A stretch of DNA of 64,000 nt, from positions 34,587 through 98,586 of the forward strand of contig JALCCK010000001.1 in NCBI GenBank assembly GCA_022640795.1, in the 5' to 3' direction. The translations under genes were made by a program, and so were the position numbers. The DNA is from Treponema sp. Its GTDB lineage: Bacteria; Spirochaetota; Spirochaetia; Treponematales; Treponemataceae. Positions 53,442 to 61,836 of this stretch are shown here, in pieces. The notes beneath the pieces were generated by a model, which made no database searches, was not told where the DNA came from, and was given only the letters and a program-made list of their open reading frames with translations. Positions within the stretch are counted from its first letter, which is position 1, and each line of letters begins with the position of its first letter.

Positions 53442-54344
53442 CTACACGACTCCACCGGGAGCAAAATTTCTTCCATCTTCAATCTCTGCAGACAGGTTGT
53501 CATAAAGCGTTCTGGAATGTTCCAGAAGCGGACCAGGTTTTGCTTTCGTCGATTTTCCGAAACCAAATATACGGGCTATGGAGGTTTTCATTTCCTCAAG
53601 CTTTTTCAACCGCAGTTCATGATCTTCTCTCTGTCCGTATTTATATTCCAGCAGTGCACATAAATAAACGACTCCGTCCCAGCCGTAATTCTTGTCGATA
53701 TCGGGGCCAAAATTATTCATATTCGAGCTTCGCTCAACACGGGCCGTTTCATTTATAACGGCCTGCTGATAAAAGAAAACGGCTTTCCGGTAAAAAACAT
53801 CGGATACATATTTATAATTATGGCCAGGACATGCTTCGTCAAGATCAAGACACAGCCACGCAAGACGAAGAGACAAAATAGCACGTTTTATTGTAGGAAG
53901 CAGCTCAAGATTGGACTTCTCATACGTTAAAATTGCAAGATAATACATAGCGGCACTATCGAGCAGCGTCCGTTCACGGGTAAGACTATAATAGGGAAAA
54001 ACAGTATTTACTTTTTTCATACGATCCTGTCGGGAAACGGAAATTCTATCGATAGAATCATTGTCACTCAGTTCTTCAAAATCATTCCACAGAAGCGCAG
54101 TGTGACAGTTCGGACATGCACCTACCGCATAAATAAGCGGATAGACCTTTCCAAATCTTGCAGAAGGTTCATATATACGATGCAGTTCATCGGTAAGCGG
54201 CCCCGCTATCATGCGTCCGTTGCCCGATAGCATCTCTTCACGCTGAAATTCTTTTTTGCATACCGGACACCGGCAGGTATCCTTCGACCAGTATGAAACA
54301 GCAGGTTTCTTCGGGGAACCAACTTTTTTTACTCCGTGGGCCAT
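53442..54344 (-). CDS. DUF2225-family zinc-ribbon protein
   Basis: 300 residues from the ATG at 54344, which has AGGAGAG upstream; the frame extends to 54440 but that part overlaps acpS. Two Cys pairs (CRCPVCKKEF and ACPNCHTA) are consistent with metal binding. The remainder is helical with TPR-like character (YYLAILTYEKSNL, AVFFYQQAVINE). Function is unknown. It sits between acpS and truA in the same operon and abuts truA exactly. Confidence 0.8.
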   Translation of the reverse strand: MAHGVKKVGSPKKPAVSYWSKDTCRCPVCKKEFQREEMLSGNGRMIAGPLTDELHRIYEPSARFGKVYPLIYAVGACPNCHTALLWNDFEELSDNDSIDRISVSRQDRMKKVNTVFPYYSLTRERTLLDSAAMYYLAILTYEKSNLELLPTIKRAILSLRLAWLCLDLDEACPGHNYKYVSDVFYRKAVFFYQQAVINETARVERSSNMNNFGPDIDKNYGWDGVVYLCALLEYKYGQREDHELRLKKLEEMKTSIARIFGFGKSTKAKPGPLLEHSRTLYDNLSAEIEDGRNFAPGGVV

Positions 54345-54361
54345 TTTACACTCTCCTGTCT

Positions 54362-54760
54362 TTAGATCTCTATTACAACAACAGCCGCTGCCGTCTCCTT
54401 TTCGTGAGTCAGGGAAACATGAATATGACAAGGACCGCAAGTCCTGTCAAGCAGTTCGGCAGTTTTTCCCTGTACCCGCAAAACGGGTTTTCCCGTATGA
54501 TCATTGTATATCCATATATCAGGTAAGTCTATTCCTGCAAGCCCTGTTCCAAGCGCTTTTGAAAAAGCTTCCTTTGCAGCAAAACGGACTGCAAAATGTC
54601 TGCAGGCCGCCCTGAACCGGACCGTATCAGCACTACCGTAGTCACGGATAAAATCAGTATATTCTACCTCATTAAAAAAGCGTTTGATCATATCAGGATT
54701 TCTGACCCACTTTTCAAAACGTCTGACTTCCGCGAGATCTATACCCAGTCCGTAAATCAT
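54362..54760 (-). CDS. acpS: Holo-ACP synthase AcpS
   Basis: 132 residues with the AcpS signature YGLGIDLAEVRRFEKW and RFAAKEAFSKALGTG. It transfers 4'-phosphopantetheine from CoA to acyl carrier protein. It overlaps the YbbR-type gene by one base. The length is normal for the family. Confidence 0.94.
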   Translation of the reverse strand: MIYGLGIDLAEVRRFEKWVRNPDMIKRFFNEVEYTDFIRDYGSADTVRFRAACRHFAVRFAAKEAFSKALGTGLAGIDLPDIWIYNDHTGKPVLRVQGKTAELLDRTCGPCHIHVSLTHEKETAAAVVVIEI

Positions 54761-55779
54761 TATCTGCCTCCTTCTGTCGGTTTCAGATTACTTTCCTGCT
54801 CGGAATGCTGAATATTGGATTCTGCTTCATCTTCCGACAGATTCCGGACAATAGAAACTTCAACAGAATCAGTTTCCCGATTTTCCAGTTTCAGGGTCCC
54901 CGGAATATGGTACAGGAGCGGAAGCGTATAAATTCCCGGCTCTGTAACTGAACTGCAGTCAACCGTTACCGTTCCTGCCTGGGGGGTATATTTTTCCATA
55001 TCCAGCTGAGGACCGGTAACCGTCAGCAGACCTAGCAGCGGTTCTTCCTGTACATGAAACTCCGCAGCAAGTCTTTCCGGTATGACAGGAATATTTTTAT
55101 ATTTCATCGTCTGAAAAATAGGTTCTATGGTTACAAATACCTCAGGAGCTGTGGCCTCATGCATCGTTATGAATTTATTCTCTATAACAGCATCCGTTTT
55201 CTGGGAAAACGAGCTGCTTTTCCCGTCTACAGATATCTTCAGTGTCTGCAGCGGAGCAAGATTTTTAACCATAGATTCGGGGCCGGAAACTTTTACCGAC
55301 GGAGGTCTGACTGTTATATTCCCTATCTCATATCCATGCAGCGGCGTTCCGTCCAGCACCGGTTCCAGATTTTTATAAGCATAATAATTATTTTCTACCG
55401 TAAGCGATACCGTATCCGGCGTTACATGAACCTCGAGCGGGTCAGCAAGCATGAGTGCATCTGACAACGTCAGCGTTACGGGAACTGTATAGGTACCTTT
55501 TTTCGGATAATACGAAATATCGAGCGCCGCCTTAATATCGGAGGCATCGAAATGCACGATATCTTCAGGTTTACCGCGCAGCGTTACTTTCACTCTTCTC
55601 GGATAATTTCCAGCCGGAACCAGCGAACCTTCCGCTATAATATTAAGCGGAACGGTATACGACTTCTTATCAAGAGAGCTTATCTGATAAAACGCATATA
55701 AAAAAAGTGCCGCAATAAAACATATAATTTTTGCCGGCCAGTTATGCAGTATTTTCTCATAAAGCTGCCTTGTTTTCAT
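54760..55779 (-). CDS. YbbR-domain protein (CdaR-like)
   Basis: 339 residues. A membrane anchor near residues 15-35 is followed by YbbR repeats (YTVPLNIIAEGSLVPAGNYP and KVTLRGKPEDIVHF, with further repeats to about 300). In many bacteria cdaR follows cdaA and its product binds and regulates CdaA at the membrane. The start overlaps cdaA by 23 bases, consistent with coupled synthesis. Confidence 0.85.
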   Translation of the reverse strand: MKTRQLYEKILHNWPAKIICFIAALFLYAFYQISSLDKKSYTVPLNIIAEGSLVPAGNYPRRVKVTLRGKPEDIVHFDASDIKAALDISYYPKKGTYTVPVTLTLSDALMLADPLEVHVTPDTVSLTVENNYYAYKNLEPVLDGTPLHGYEIGNITVRPPSVKVSGPESMVKNLAPLQTLKISVDGKSSSFSQKTDAVIENKFITMHEATAPEVFVTIEPIFQTMKYKNIPVIPERLAAEFHVQEEPLLGLLTVTGPQLDMEKYTPQAGTVTVDCSSVTEPGIYTLPLLYHIPGTLKLENRETDSVEVSIVRNLSEDEAESNIQHSEQESNLKPTEGGR

Positions 55780-56572
55780 CTATCGTATCCTCTATTGTAA
55801 ACGAATCGGAACCGAGTTCAAGCTGATTTTCCAAAATTTTCGTTATTTCTCTGATAGTAAGATCATAGTGGAGCCTTGAATCATACGCAAGGCTGATTGC
55901 TCCGGTCTCTTCGGAAACGACGAGAATTACAGCGTCAGTAACCTCTGAAAGTCCCAGCGCTGCACGGTGACGCGTTCCGAACGTTTTTTTTATATCGTAC
56001 TGTTCACTTAACGGAAGAAAGCAGCCTGCCGCAAGAATTTTACCACCCTGAACTATGCAGGCACCGTCGTGAAGCGGCGTATCATGACCGAAAATCGTTA
56101 CCAGAAGATTGGAAGACAGGGCCGCATTCAGTACAGTTCCGGTCGCAATAATATCGTCGAGTTTTGTGTGCCGTACAAAAACCGCAAGCATTCCCCGCCG
56201 CTGTTTTGAAAGCATTTCCGCTGCAAGTAGGACAGAATCGACATACGTATGGCGGGACCTTCCGCCGAACGAAAACCACTCGCTCTGCCCCATTTTCAAA
56301 AATATTTTTCGTATCTCAGGCTGGAAAACAATTGCAAAACCTATCAGGAATACCGGAGCAAACATCTGCAGAAGCCAGATAAACGTTTTAAGCTGCAGTA
56401 TCAACGCGGCTACGTAAGCCAGTGCCACAATTATTGCAGCTTTTATGATCTGTACTGCATTTGTTTTTACGACAATGTCGTACGCCTTGTAAAAAATAAA
56501 AGTGAGAAAGCCTATATCAAGTATCGGGCGTATAAAATCATATACTTTCAGCAATCGGTCAAAGGCATCCAC
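55757..56572 (-). CDS. cdaA: Diadenylate cyclase CdaA
   Basis: 271 residues. Three membrane spans (about 18-32, 42-62, 66-88) lead to a DisA_N cyclase domain with the metal-binding D169-G-A motif and the R201-H-R motif. It makes cyclic-di-AMP from two ATP, controlling potassium and cell-wall homeostasis. It lies 3 bases after folP and overlaps the YbbR-like gene. The standard glmM partner is not adjacent here. Confidence 0.93.
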   Translation of the reverse strand: MDAFDRLLKVYDFIRPILDIGFLTFIFYKAYDIVVKTNAVQIIKAAIIVALAYVAALILQLKTFIWLLQMFAPVFLIGFAIVFQPEIRKIFLKMGQSEWFSFGGRSRHTYVDSVLLAAEMLSKQRRGMLAVFVRHTKLDDIIATGTVLNAALSSNLLVTIFGHDTPLHDGACIVQGGKILAAGCFLPLSEQYDIKKTFGTRHRAALGLSEVTDAVILVVSEETGAISLAYDSRLHYDLTIREITKILENQLELGSDSFTIEDTIDENKAAL

Positions 56573-56575
56573 TTT

Positions 56576-57397
56576 CTACTCCAACGCTTTCAAAATCTTC
56601 AAAGAATCAACAGCTGCAGCAACATCATGAACCCTGATCATTGCAGCCCCGTTCAACACCGAAATTATATCCGCTGTAACAGTACCGGTTAACCGGTCGG
56701 AAACTGCACGGCCGGTTATCTGCCCGATGCAGGTTTTCCGCGACAGGGCCATAAGAACCGGATAGTTGCCGCCGCAAAGTCTGCCGCAGTTTTTAATAAG
56801 AGTACAATTAGCAGCAAGATCTTTCCCAAATCCTATACCGGGATCAAGAATTATCCGGTCTCCGCTGATACCATGAAGAAGCGCATATTCCACCCGTTGC
56901 TGCAGATAGTTGTCAACATCCGTAAAGACATTCTGATACATCGTATTATTCTGCATTATAGCAGGGATTCCCCGTTTATGCATTAGTATAACAGGAATTC
57001 CTGCAGCAGCAGCGCAGTCAGCAATACTGTCATCATCTTCCAGTGCCGAAATATCATTGAGCATATCGGCACCTTCATCCAATGCAGCCTTAAGAACCTG
57101 CGCTTTCCGTGTATCAACTGAAATCGGGCAGGTTGTATGACGTCTTATTTCACGAATCACCGGCAGAATTCTTTTTATCTCTTCTTCCGCACTTACATAA
57201 TCAGCTCCCGGCCGGGACGATTCGCCGCCGATATCAAGTATGTCGGCTCCCTGCGCCACTAATTCCAATGCAGCTGCAGTACCACCCCTGCTCTCTTTCC
57301 AGAAAGAGTCTGGGGTAACATTGACTATACCCATGACAAAGGCCGGAAGTTGAGTAGTCATCGTCCGGTCAGCCAGCTTAAGCGACCAACTGTTCAT
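56576..57397 (-). CDS. folP: Dihydropteroate synthase FolP
   Basis: 273 residues with the DHPS motifs MGIVNVTPDSFWKES, DIGGESSRPGADYVS and ILDPGIGFGKD. It joins p-aminobenzoate and dihydropterin pyrophosphate, the step blocked by sulfonamides. GESSRPG has Ser in place of the more common Thr. The start overlaps the dxs stop by 4 bases. Confidence 0.94.
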   Translation of the reverse strand: MNSWSLKLADRTMTTQLPAFVMGIVNVTPDSFWKESRGGTAAALELVAQGADILDIGGESSRPGADYVSAEEEIKRILPVIREIRRHTTCPISVDTRKAQVLKAALDEGADMLNDISALEDDDSIADCAAAAGIPVILMHKRGIPAIMQNNTMYQNVFTDVDNYLQQRVEYALLHGISGDRIILDPGIGFGKDLAANCTLIKNCGRLCGGNYPVLMALSRKTCIGQITGRAVSDRLTGTVTADIISVLNGAAMIRVHDVAAAVDSLKILKALE

Positions 57398-59334
57398 ATT
57401 TCAATCTTCTTTAATTTATTCTTTACCATCAGATTCACCGGTTTCAATAAATCCAAAGCAGCAGCCGCAAGATACGATCCTGACATACCTGCATCCTCGC
57501 AGATCTGCTCTCTGTTTCCCTGTTCGAGAAATCTGTCGGGGAATGCCTTTATCGTCACGTTCATAAGGCCGTTCTGATACATGACTTTTTCAAGATATTC
57601 GCAGATCCCACCCTGCTTTACGCCGTCCTCAACGAGTACTACTGCATCATAGGCACTTACCGTTTTTATAAAATAATCTTCATCAAGCGGCTTTATAAAA
57701 CGCAGCGCATAAATATCAGTATAAATATCTTTCATTAAAAGCGAGCGTGAAGCCGTACGAACTTCGCTGTACATACCGCCGGTACAGACAAAGAGAACCT
57801 TCCGATTTTCCGGGTCTGATTCTTCATGAACAAGCAGTGGTGCAAAATCACTACCGGGAACAAGAACACCGCGTCCCTTCTGTATCGTCCCTGAAAAATA
57901 GCCGGTATCAGTCGGACAGGTCATTTTCGGATACCGGATAACGACCGGTCCCTCTGCAGCTACCGCCCATTTCAGACAGTTGTCAAGATCTGCAGCATCT
58001 GCAGGACAGAATATTGTCATATGGGGAATCGGCCGGATAAGTGCTATATCAAACAGACCCTGATGAGTCTCACCGTCTGCAGGAACGACTCCAGCCCTGT
58101 CCAGCATAAGTACAATATGAGCAGAGGGAATGGCAATATCGTGAATCAACTGATCAATTGCACGCTGTATAAACGTCGAATAAATACAGATAATCGGAAG
58201 AAGTCCGCCCTTCGCCAGACCTCCGGCAAAAGTTACGGCATGCTCTTCTGCAATTCCCACATCAAAAAAACGGGCAGGATATTTTTTCGCAAACGGCAGT
58301 AGCCCCGTCCCTGAAGCCATTGCGGCCGTAATACAGACAATATCACTTCGAGCCCGCGCCAGTTCAAGCAGAGAGTTCGAAAAACTCTGCGTAAAACTCA
58401 GCCGGTCATATTTTTCAACCGTTCCATCACTAATACAAAACGGTCCGATTCCATGGAACTTTGCAGGATCGTTCTCAGCAGGTACATACCCCCTTCCTTT
58501 GGTCGTTACTACATGAACGACCACCGGCCGGGGAATTCGCTTTATCCTGCGCAGAACGACTTCAAGTTCATGTTCATCATGCCCATTTAACGGACCCACA
58601 TATTCAAATCCCAAGTCAACAAAAAGATTATTCGTAAGAAAAAGCCCTTTTATACCCCGTTTTAATCTGAAAATGAGTTTTCCGAGATGCTTATTCAGAT
58701 ACGGAATACGATCTACCGCACGGTCTATCGAATATCGAAGCGACTGATAATGGGAAGACATGGTAAGCCTGCTCAGATAGCGCGAAATAGCACCGGTATT
58801 CCTGCTTATCGACATCTGGTTATCATTCAGTATTACGATAAGATTTTTGGAAATCTGCCCTGCATGCGAGAGTGCCTCAAAAGCCATACCTCCGGTCAAA
58901 GCGCCGTCTCCAATTATGGCAACGACATGCCCCGGTCTGTTTTCAAGGCCCCATGCGGTAATAAGCCCCAGAGCCGACGAGATAGACGTAGATGAATGCC
59001 CGTTATTGAAAAAGTCATGCGGGCTTTCAGAACTCCGGGTAAAACCGGAAAGTCCCCCGTGCTGCCGCAGCGTAGAAAAACGGGAATATCTGCCGGTAAG
59101 CAGTTTATGTGCATAACACTGGTGGCTGACATCCCATATAAGAGCATCATGGGGACTGCTGAAAATGCGATGGAGCGCAATAGTCAGTTCGACGACACCT
59201 AGATTACTGGCTAAATGGCCGCCGTTGGTACTTACGACCTTTATTATCTCTCTGCGAATTTCACCGGCTAGATACGGCAGTTGTTTTTCGGGAATTTTTT
59301 TGAGATCATCCGGACTATGTATACTGGGAAGAAT
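57394..59334 (-). CDS. dxs: 1-Deoxyxylulose-5-phosphate synthase Dxs, non-canonical start
   Basis: About 646 residues if translation begins at the ATT at 59334-59332. The frame has an upstream stop (59361-59359) and no ATG, GTG or TTG before the conserved N-terminus (GEIRREIIKVVSTNGGHLAS, cut; DVSHQCYAHKLLTGR). The first standard start codon in frame is the TTG at 58899, beyond the thiamin-diphosphate motif GDGALTGG, which would remove about 145 essential residues. A GGAGG lies at 59350-59346, so ACG (59337) or ATT (59334) is the likely start. The transketolase and GHDEH-type domains are otherwise intact. It makes DXP for isoprenoids and thiamin; it heads this operon. Confidence 0.9.
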   Translation of the reverse strand: MLPSIHSPDDLKKIPEKQLPYLAGEIRREIIKVVSTNGGHLASNLGVVELTIALHRIFSSPHDALIWDVSHQCYAHKLLTGRYSRFSTLRQHGGLSGFTRSSESPHDFFNNGHSSTSISSALGLITAWGLENRPGHVVAIIGDGALTGGMAFEALSHAGQISKNLIVILNDNQMSISRNTGAISRYLSRLTMSSHYQSLRYSIDRAVDRIPYLNKHLGKLIFRLKRGIKGLFLTNNLFVDLGFEYVGPLNGHDEHELEVVLRRIKRIPRPVVVHVVTTKGRGYVPAENDPAKFHGIGPFCISDGTVEKYDRLSFTQSFSNSLLELARARSDIVCITAAMASGTGLLPFAKKYPARFFDVGIAEEHAVTFAGGLAKGGLLPIICIYSTFIQRAIDQLIHDIAIPSAHIVLMLDRAGVVPADGETHQGLFDIALIRPIPHMTIFCPADAADLDNCLKWAVAAEGPVVIRYPKMTCPTDTGYFSGTIQKGRGVLVPGSDFAPLLVHEESDPENRKVLFVCTGGMYSEVRTASRSLLMKDIYTDIYALRFIKPLDEDYFIKTVSAYDAVVLVEDGVKQGGICEYLEKVMYQNGLMNVTIKAFPDRFLEQGNREQICEDAGMSGSYLAAAALDLLKPVNLMVKNKLKKIEI

Positions 59335-59400
59335 CGTAGTTAAGTCCTCCGTTTTTGTTTATAAGTATAACATGTTACCTATGTTTCTGGTATCAGTTTA

Positions 59401-59435
59401 AAAAAAAAATAACGGAAAACAGTAAAGTTTCCGTT
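59401..59435 (-). terminator. Intrinsic terminator after the mS38-like gene
   Basis: AACGGAAA (59411-59418) and TTTCCGTT (59428-59435) pair perfectly; on the minus strand the hairpin is followed by a run of about ten T residues (59410-59401). It is the second of two tandem terminators and isolates dxs from the upstream gene. Confidence 0.85.
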
Positions 59436-59444
59436 ACTTTTCAG

Positions 59445-59478
59445 AAAAGACCGCGTCGGTTACTCACTTCCGCGGTCT
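59445..59478 (-). terminator. First tandem terminator after the mS38-like gene
   Basis: AGACCGCG (59448-59455) and CGCGGTCT (59471-59478) form a perfect 8-bp GC-rich stem with TTTTCT after it on the minus strand. It lies about 35 bases after the stop of the 29-residue gene. Confidence 0.75.
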
Positions 59479-59511
59479 ATTTGACATAATTCTAACGTAT
59501 TTTATAAAATA

Positions 59512-59601
59512 CTACTTACTCTTATGCCGATTACGTCTAAGCATCTTCTTTCGCTTATGTGTCGCCATCTTCTGGCGTTTTCGTTTTTTTCCACAGGGCA
59601 C
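59512..59601 (-). CDS. 29-residue basic AURKAIP1/COX24 (mS38/bS22-like) ribosomal protein
   Basis: GTG start at 59601 with GAGGAG upstream; stop at 59514-59512. The product begins with PCGKKRKRQK after the start and ends RRNRHKSK; 17 of 29 residues are Lys, Arg or His. It matches the AURKAIP1/COX24 domain found in small bacterial proteins and in the mitochondrial small-subunit protein mS38; a related peptide (bS22) is bound to mycobacterial ribosomes. It has its own strong promoter (59632-59660) and two tandem terminators, so it is monocistronic. It is too short for most gene callers. Confidence 0.8.
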   Translation of the reverse strand: MPCGKKRKRQKMATHKRKKMLRRNRHKSK

Positions 59602-59631
59602 GATGGCACTCCTCTTAAATAAACTCCTACT

Positions 59632-59660
59632 ATTATGGCTGAATTCATCATTTACGTCAA
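59632..59660 (-). promoter_or_regulatory. Strong promoter of the mS38-like gene
   Basis: On the minus strand TTGACG (59660-59655), 17-base spacer, CATAAT (59637-59632). Transcription would start near 59625 and give a leader of about 25 bases with a good ribosome-binding site, unlike the leaderless cases elsewhere in the window. Confidence 0.65.
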
Positions 59661-59676
59661 GTAGAAACACGGCAAT

Positions 59677-60690
59677 TTACAGAAACCCGAAGCCTCCGGA
59701 ATCGTTACTGAAATTTTCTAAAACAGTTTCTACAAATTCAACTGCAGAAACGGATTCCTGCTCATACCGATAATATTGTGCTTCCGGTATGTCGCGCATA
59801 AAAACAAACTGCTTCTTCGCATACCGACGGCTGTCCGTTTTTATCTGTTCCTTTAGCTGTTCCCGCCTGCAGACCCGATCTTCTGCAGAACACGCTTCAT
59901 ACTTCTCCTGCACAAATTCACGATATCCGATAGCCTGCATTCCGGGATCTGTTCCTTTTATTCCCTGTGCAACGAGCGCAAGATATTCCTGCTCAAGTCC
60001 GTCTGAAAACATCTGCTCCACCCGCCGGTCAATTCTTTCGTACAACTCATCGCGGGGACGTTCCAATATCATAGTACAAAACCGATAACAATTTCGTAAC
60101 GCAGAAGGCACTTTATAAGAACTTCGCGGTTTCCCTGTTGCATAAAAAACTTCCAGAGCCCGCACTATCCGGTAGGTATCATTCGGATGAATCCGTGCTG
60201 CACTGACAGAATCTTTCTGCTTCAGATCTTCATAGAGTACGGCACTTCCTTCCGATGCCAGCCGACTGCGCAACATCCGTTTCGTTGCTTCATCAGCCTC
60301 GGGCGCAGCCGGAAGTCCAAGCATAAAACAACGAATATAAAAACCGGTTCCCCCCATGACGACAGGAAGTTTTCCCCTGCTGAAAATATCAGAACAATAT
60401 GAATCAGCCTTCGTTACAAAATCTGCTACCGTAAACTGTTCGGACGGAGAACATTCGTCAATCATATGATGTGGTAAAAGAGACAGAAGCGAGGAATCCG
60501 GTTTTGCGGTCCCGATATCCATACCCGTATATACCTGCATGGAATCCGCACTGATAATCTCAGCTTTGTCTTTAAAAACAGAATGACTGCCGTGTCCGAA
60601 TAATTCTACAGACAAAGCAGTCTTTCCGCTTGCAGTTGGAGCAAAGAGAACCAGTACCGGCAGCACCGGGGCCTGTTTATTTTTTTTCAA
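59677..60690 (-). CDS. miaA: tRNA dimethylallyltransferase MiaA
   Basis: The P-loop APTASGKTALS lies near the N-terminus, followed by SADSMQVYTGMDIGTAKP and the GGTGFYIRCFM and QAIGYREF motifs. MiaA adds a dimethylallyl group to A37 of tRNAs that read U-starting codons. The frame opens at 60759, but the upstream gene covers that region. A TTG at 60690 or a GTG at 60666 is more likely; both put the P-loop at the usual distance. The start at 60690 overlaps the rpoZ stop. Confidence 0.93.
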   Translation of the reverse strand: MKKNKQAPVLPVLVLFAPTASGKTALSVELFGHGSHSVFKDKAEIISADSMQVYTGMDIGTAKPDSSLLSLLPHHMIDECSPSEQFTVADFVTKADSYCSDIFSRGKLPVVMGGTGFYIRCFMLGLPAAPEADEATKRMLRSRLASEGSAVLYEDLKQKDSVSAARIHPNDTYRIVRALEVFYATGKPRSSYKVPSALRNCYRFCTMILERPRDELYERIDRRVEQMFSDGLEQEYLALVAQGIKGTDPGMQAIGYREFVQEKYEACSAEDRVCRREQLKEQIKTDSRRYAKKQFVFMRDIPEAQYYRYEQESVSAVEFVETVLENFSNDSGGFGFL

Positions 60691-60871
60691 TACGATACGT
60701 AACTTTATTTGAGAAAAGTTCACGGGCCGCAAGAGAGACGACCTTTCCGTCGTTTTCATCGATACTCGGATCTTTTACCATAGACATCTGATACGCACGC
60801 CGGTCGGCGGCCACGGTTATTTCATAAATATTACCGGAAAATTTAACAAGTTCTTCAAGGGGGAAAATCAT
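60677..60871 (-). CDS. rpoZ: RNA polymerase omega subunit (RpoZ-like)
   Basis: 64 residues from the ATG at 60871, which has GAGG upstream; the frame extends to 60886. The segment FPLEELVKFSGNIYEITVAA is in the style of omega-subunit N-termini, followed by RAYQMSM and VSLAARELFSNKVTYRI. Omega helps assemble RNA polymerase. It is short and the call rests on pattern and position before miaA. Confidence 0.7.
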   Translation of the reverse strand: MIFPLEELVKFSGNIYEITVAADRRAYQMSMVKDPSIDENDGKVVSLAARELFSNKVTYRIEKK

Positions 60872-60970
60872 TACACTATACCTCAATATTATTCTTTAAT
60901 TATAATAAGTTACGTTCTGTCTGTCAAATCCCGTGACAGTACAAAATCTTTCTGATACCTCTCATTTCTC

Positions 60971-61720
60971 TCAAAGTCTTACAGCAACTTGCAGAGCAAC
61001 AGTCAGTATTTCTTCTTTTATATCGTCAGGTATATTCCCCAATATGCGCGCGTCCCATTCAAAACCATCAAGGCAATCTGCCGCATATAAGAATTCATAT
61101 ACTTCTCGTTGTCTGAATTGCCCCACTGCCATTATTGAAGCACATTCCATTTCTACTGCTTCGCAGCCGTCTGCCTTCCTTTTTAGCATATTATTTCGTG
61201 TTTCCCTGTAAAAAGCATCAATCGTCCATGTTCTGATTTTATGATAGGAAATTTTCAATTCTTCAAATATTTCTGCCAATCTCCCGGCCGTTTTTATTTA
61301 AAAATAAAACGATGACGGTACATAATGGTAACTGGTACCCTCATCCCTGTAAGCCGAAACAGGAATCAAAAAATGGCCGCCTGCTATTTTTTTATCAAGG
61401 GAACCACAAGATCCAAAATACAGTATTTTCTTGCAGCCTGCAGCAATCATTTCTTCTAGCAAAGATGCCGATGCACTACCGCCCTGTAAAGTATGATAAA
61501 ATCCAAACCTTTTTCCCCTGTAATTAAATTCGTAAATTACGATATCCCGTCCGGCGAATAACGAGAATAGTTCTTTCATTTCAAATTTTTTCAGGAATAG
61601 TTCTGCAAATCTCTGCGAAAAAACACAGATAAACACCTCTGGAAAATCCGGCACTTTTGCAGCAGCACTGCCTGGCGTAATTATCTCTCTGCTCGTATCA
61701 AATGCAGAAATTATACTCAC
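60971..61720 (-). pseudogene. Nucleoside phosphorylase interrupted by an in-frame stop
   Basis: A purine/uridine-phosphorylase-family protein of about 248 residues is encoded in one frame but broken by a TAA at 61300-61298. The first part starts at GTG 61720 with AAGGAGG, and contains LYFGSCGSLDKKIAGGHFLIP and DEGTSYHYVP. After the stop the frame continues unchanged with IKTAGRLAEIFEELK and the catalytic WTIDAFYRET and AVEMECAS motifs. A single base change could restore it. Either a recent pseudogene, an error, or a case of readthrough. An IS3-type element lies about 65 bases upstream. Confidence 0.85.
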
Positions 61721-61836
61721 GTTTACTACCTCCTTTTATAAGCCGTGTGCTGCCACTGATTCCAGTCTTCTAAATTGCGCCCATTTGTCAAGACAGTTTT
61801 TTCAGCTGTTTAAGGTGTATCTAGTAGCATGATGAT

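Noticed and set aside
58914..59180. Separate 88-residue minus-strand ORF
   Set aside because: It lies in another frame of the dxs N-terminal region, which shows the conserved Dxs sequence in the main frame.
60690..60759. Longer MiaA start at 60759
   Set aside because: It would overlap most of the C-terminal part of rpoZ and add about 25 residues not seen in the family.
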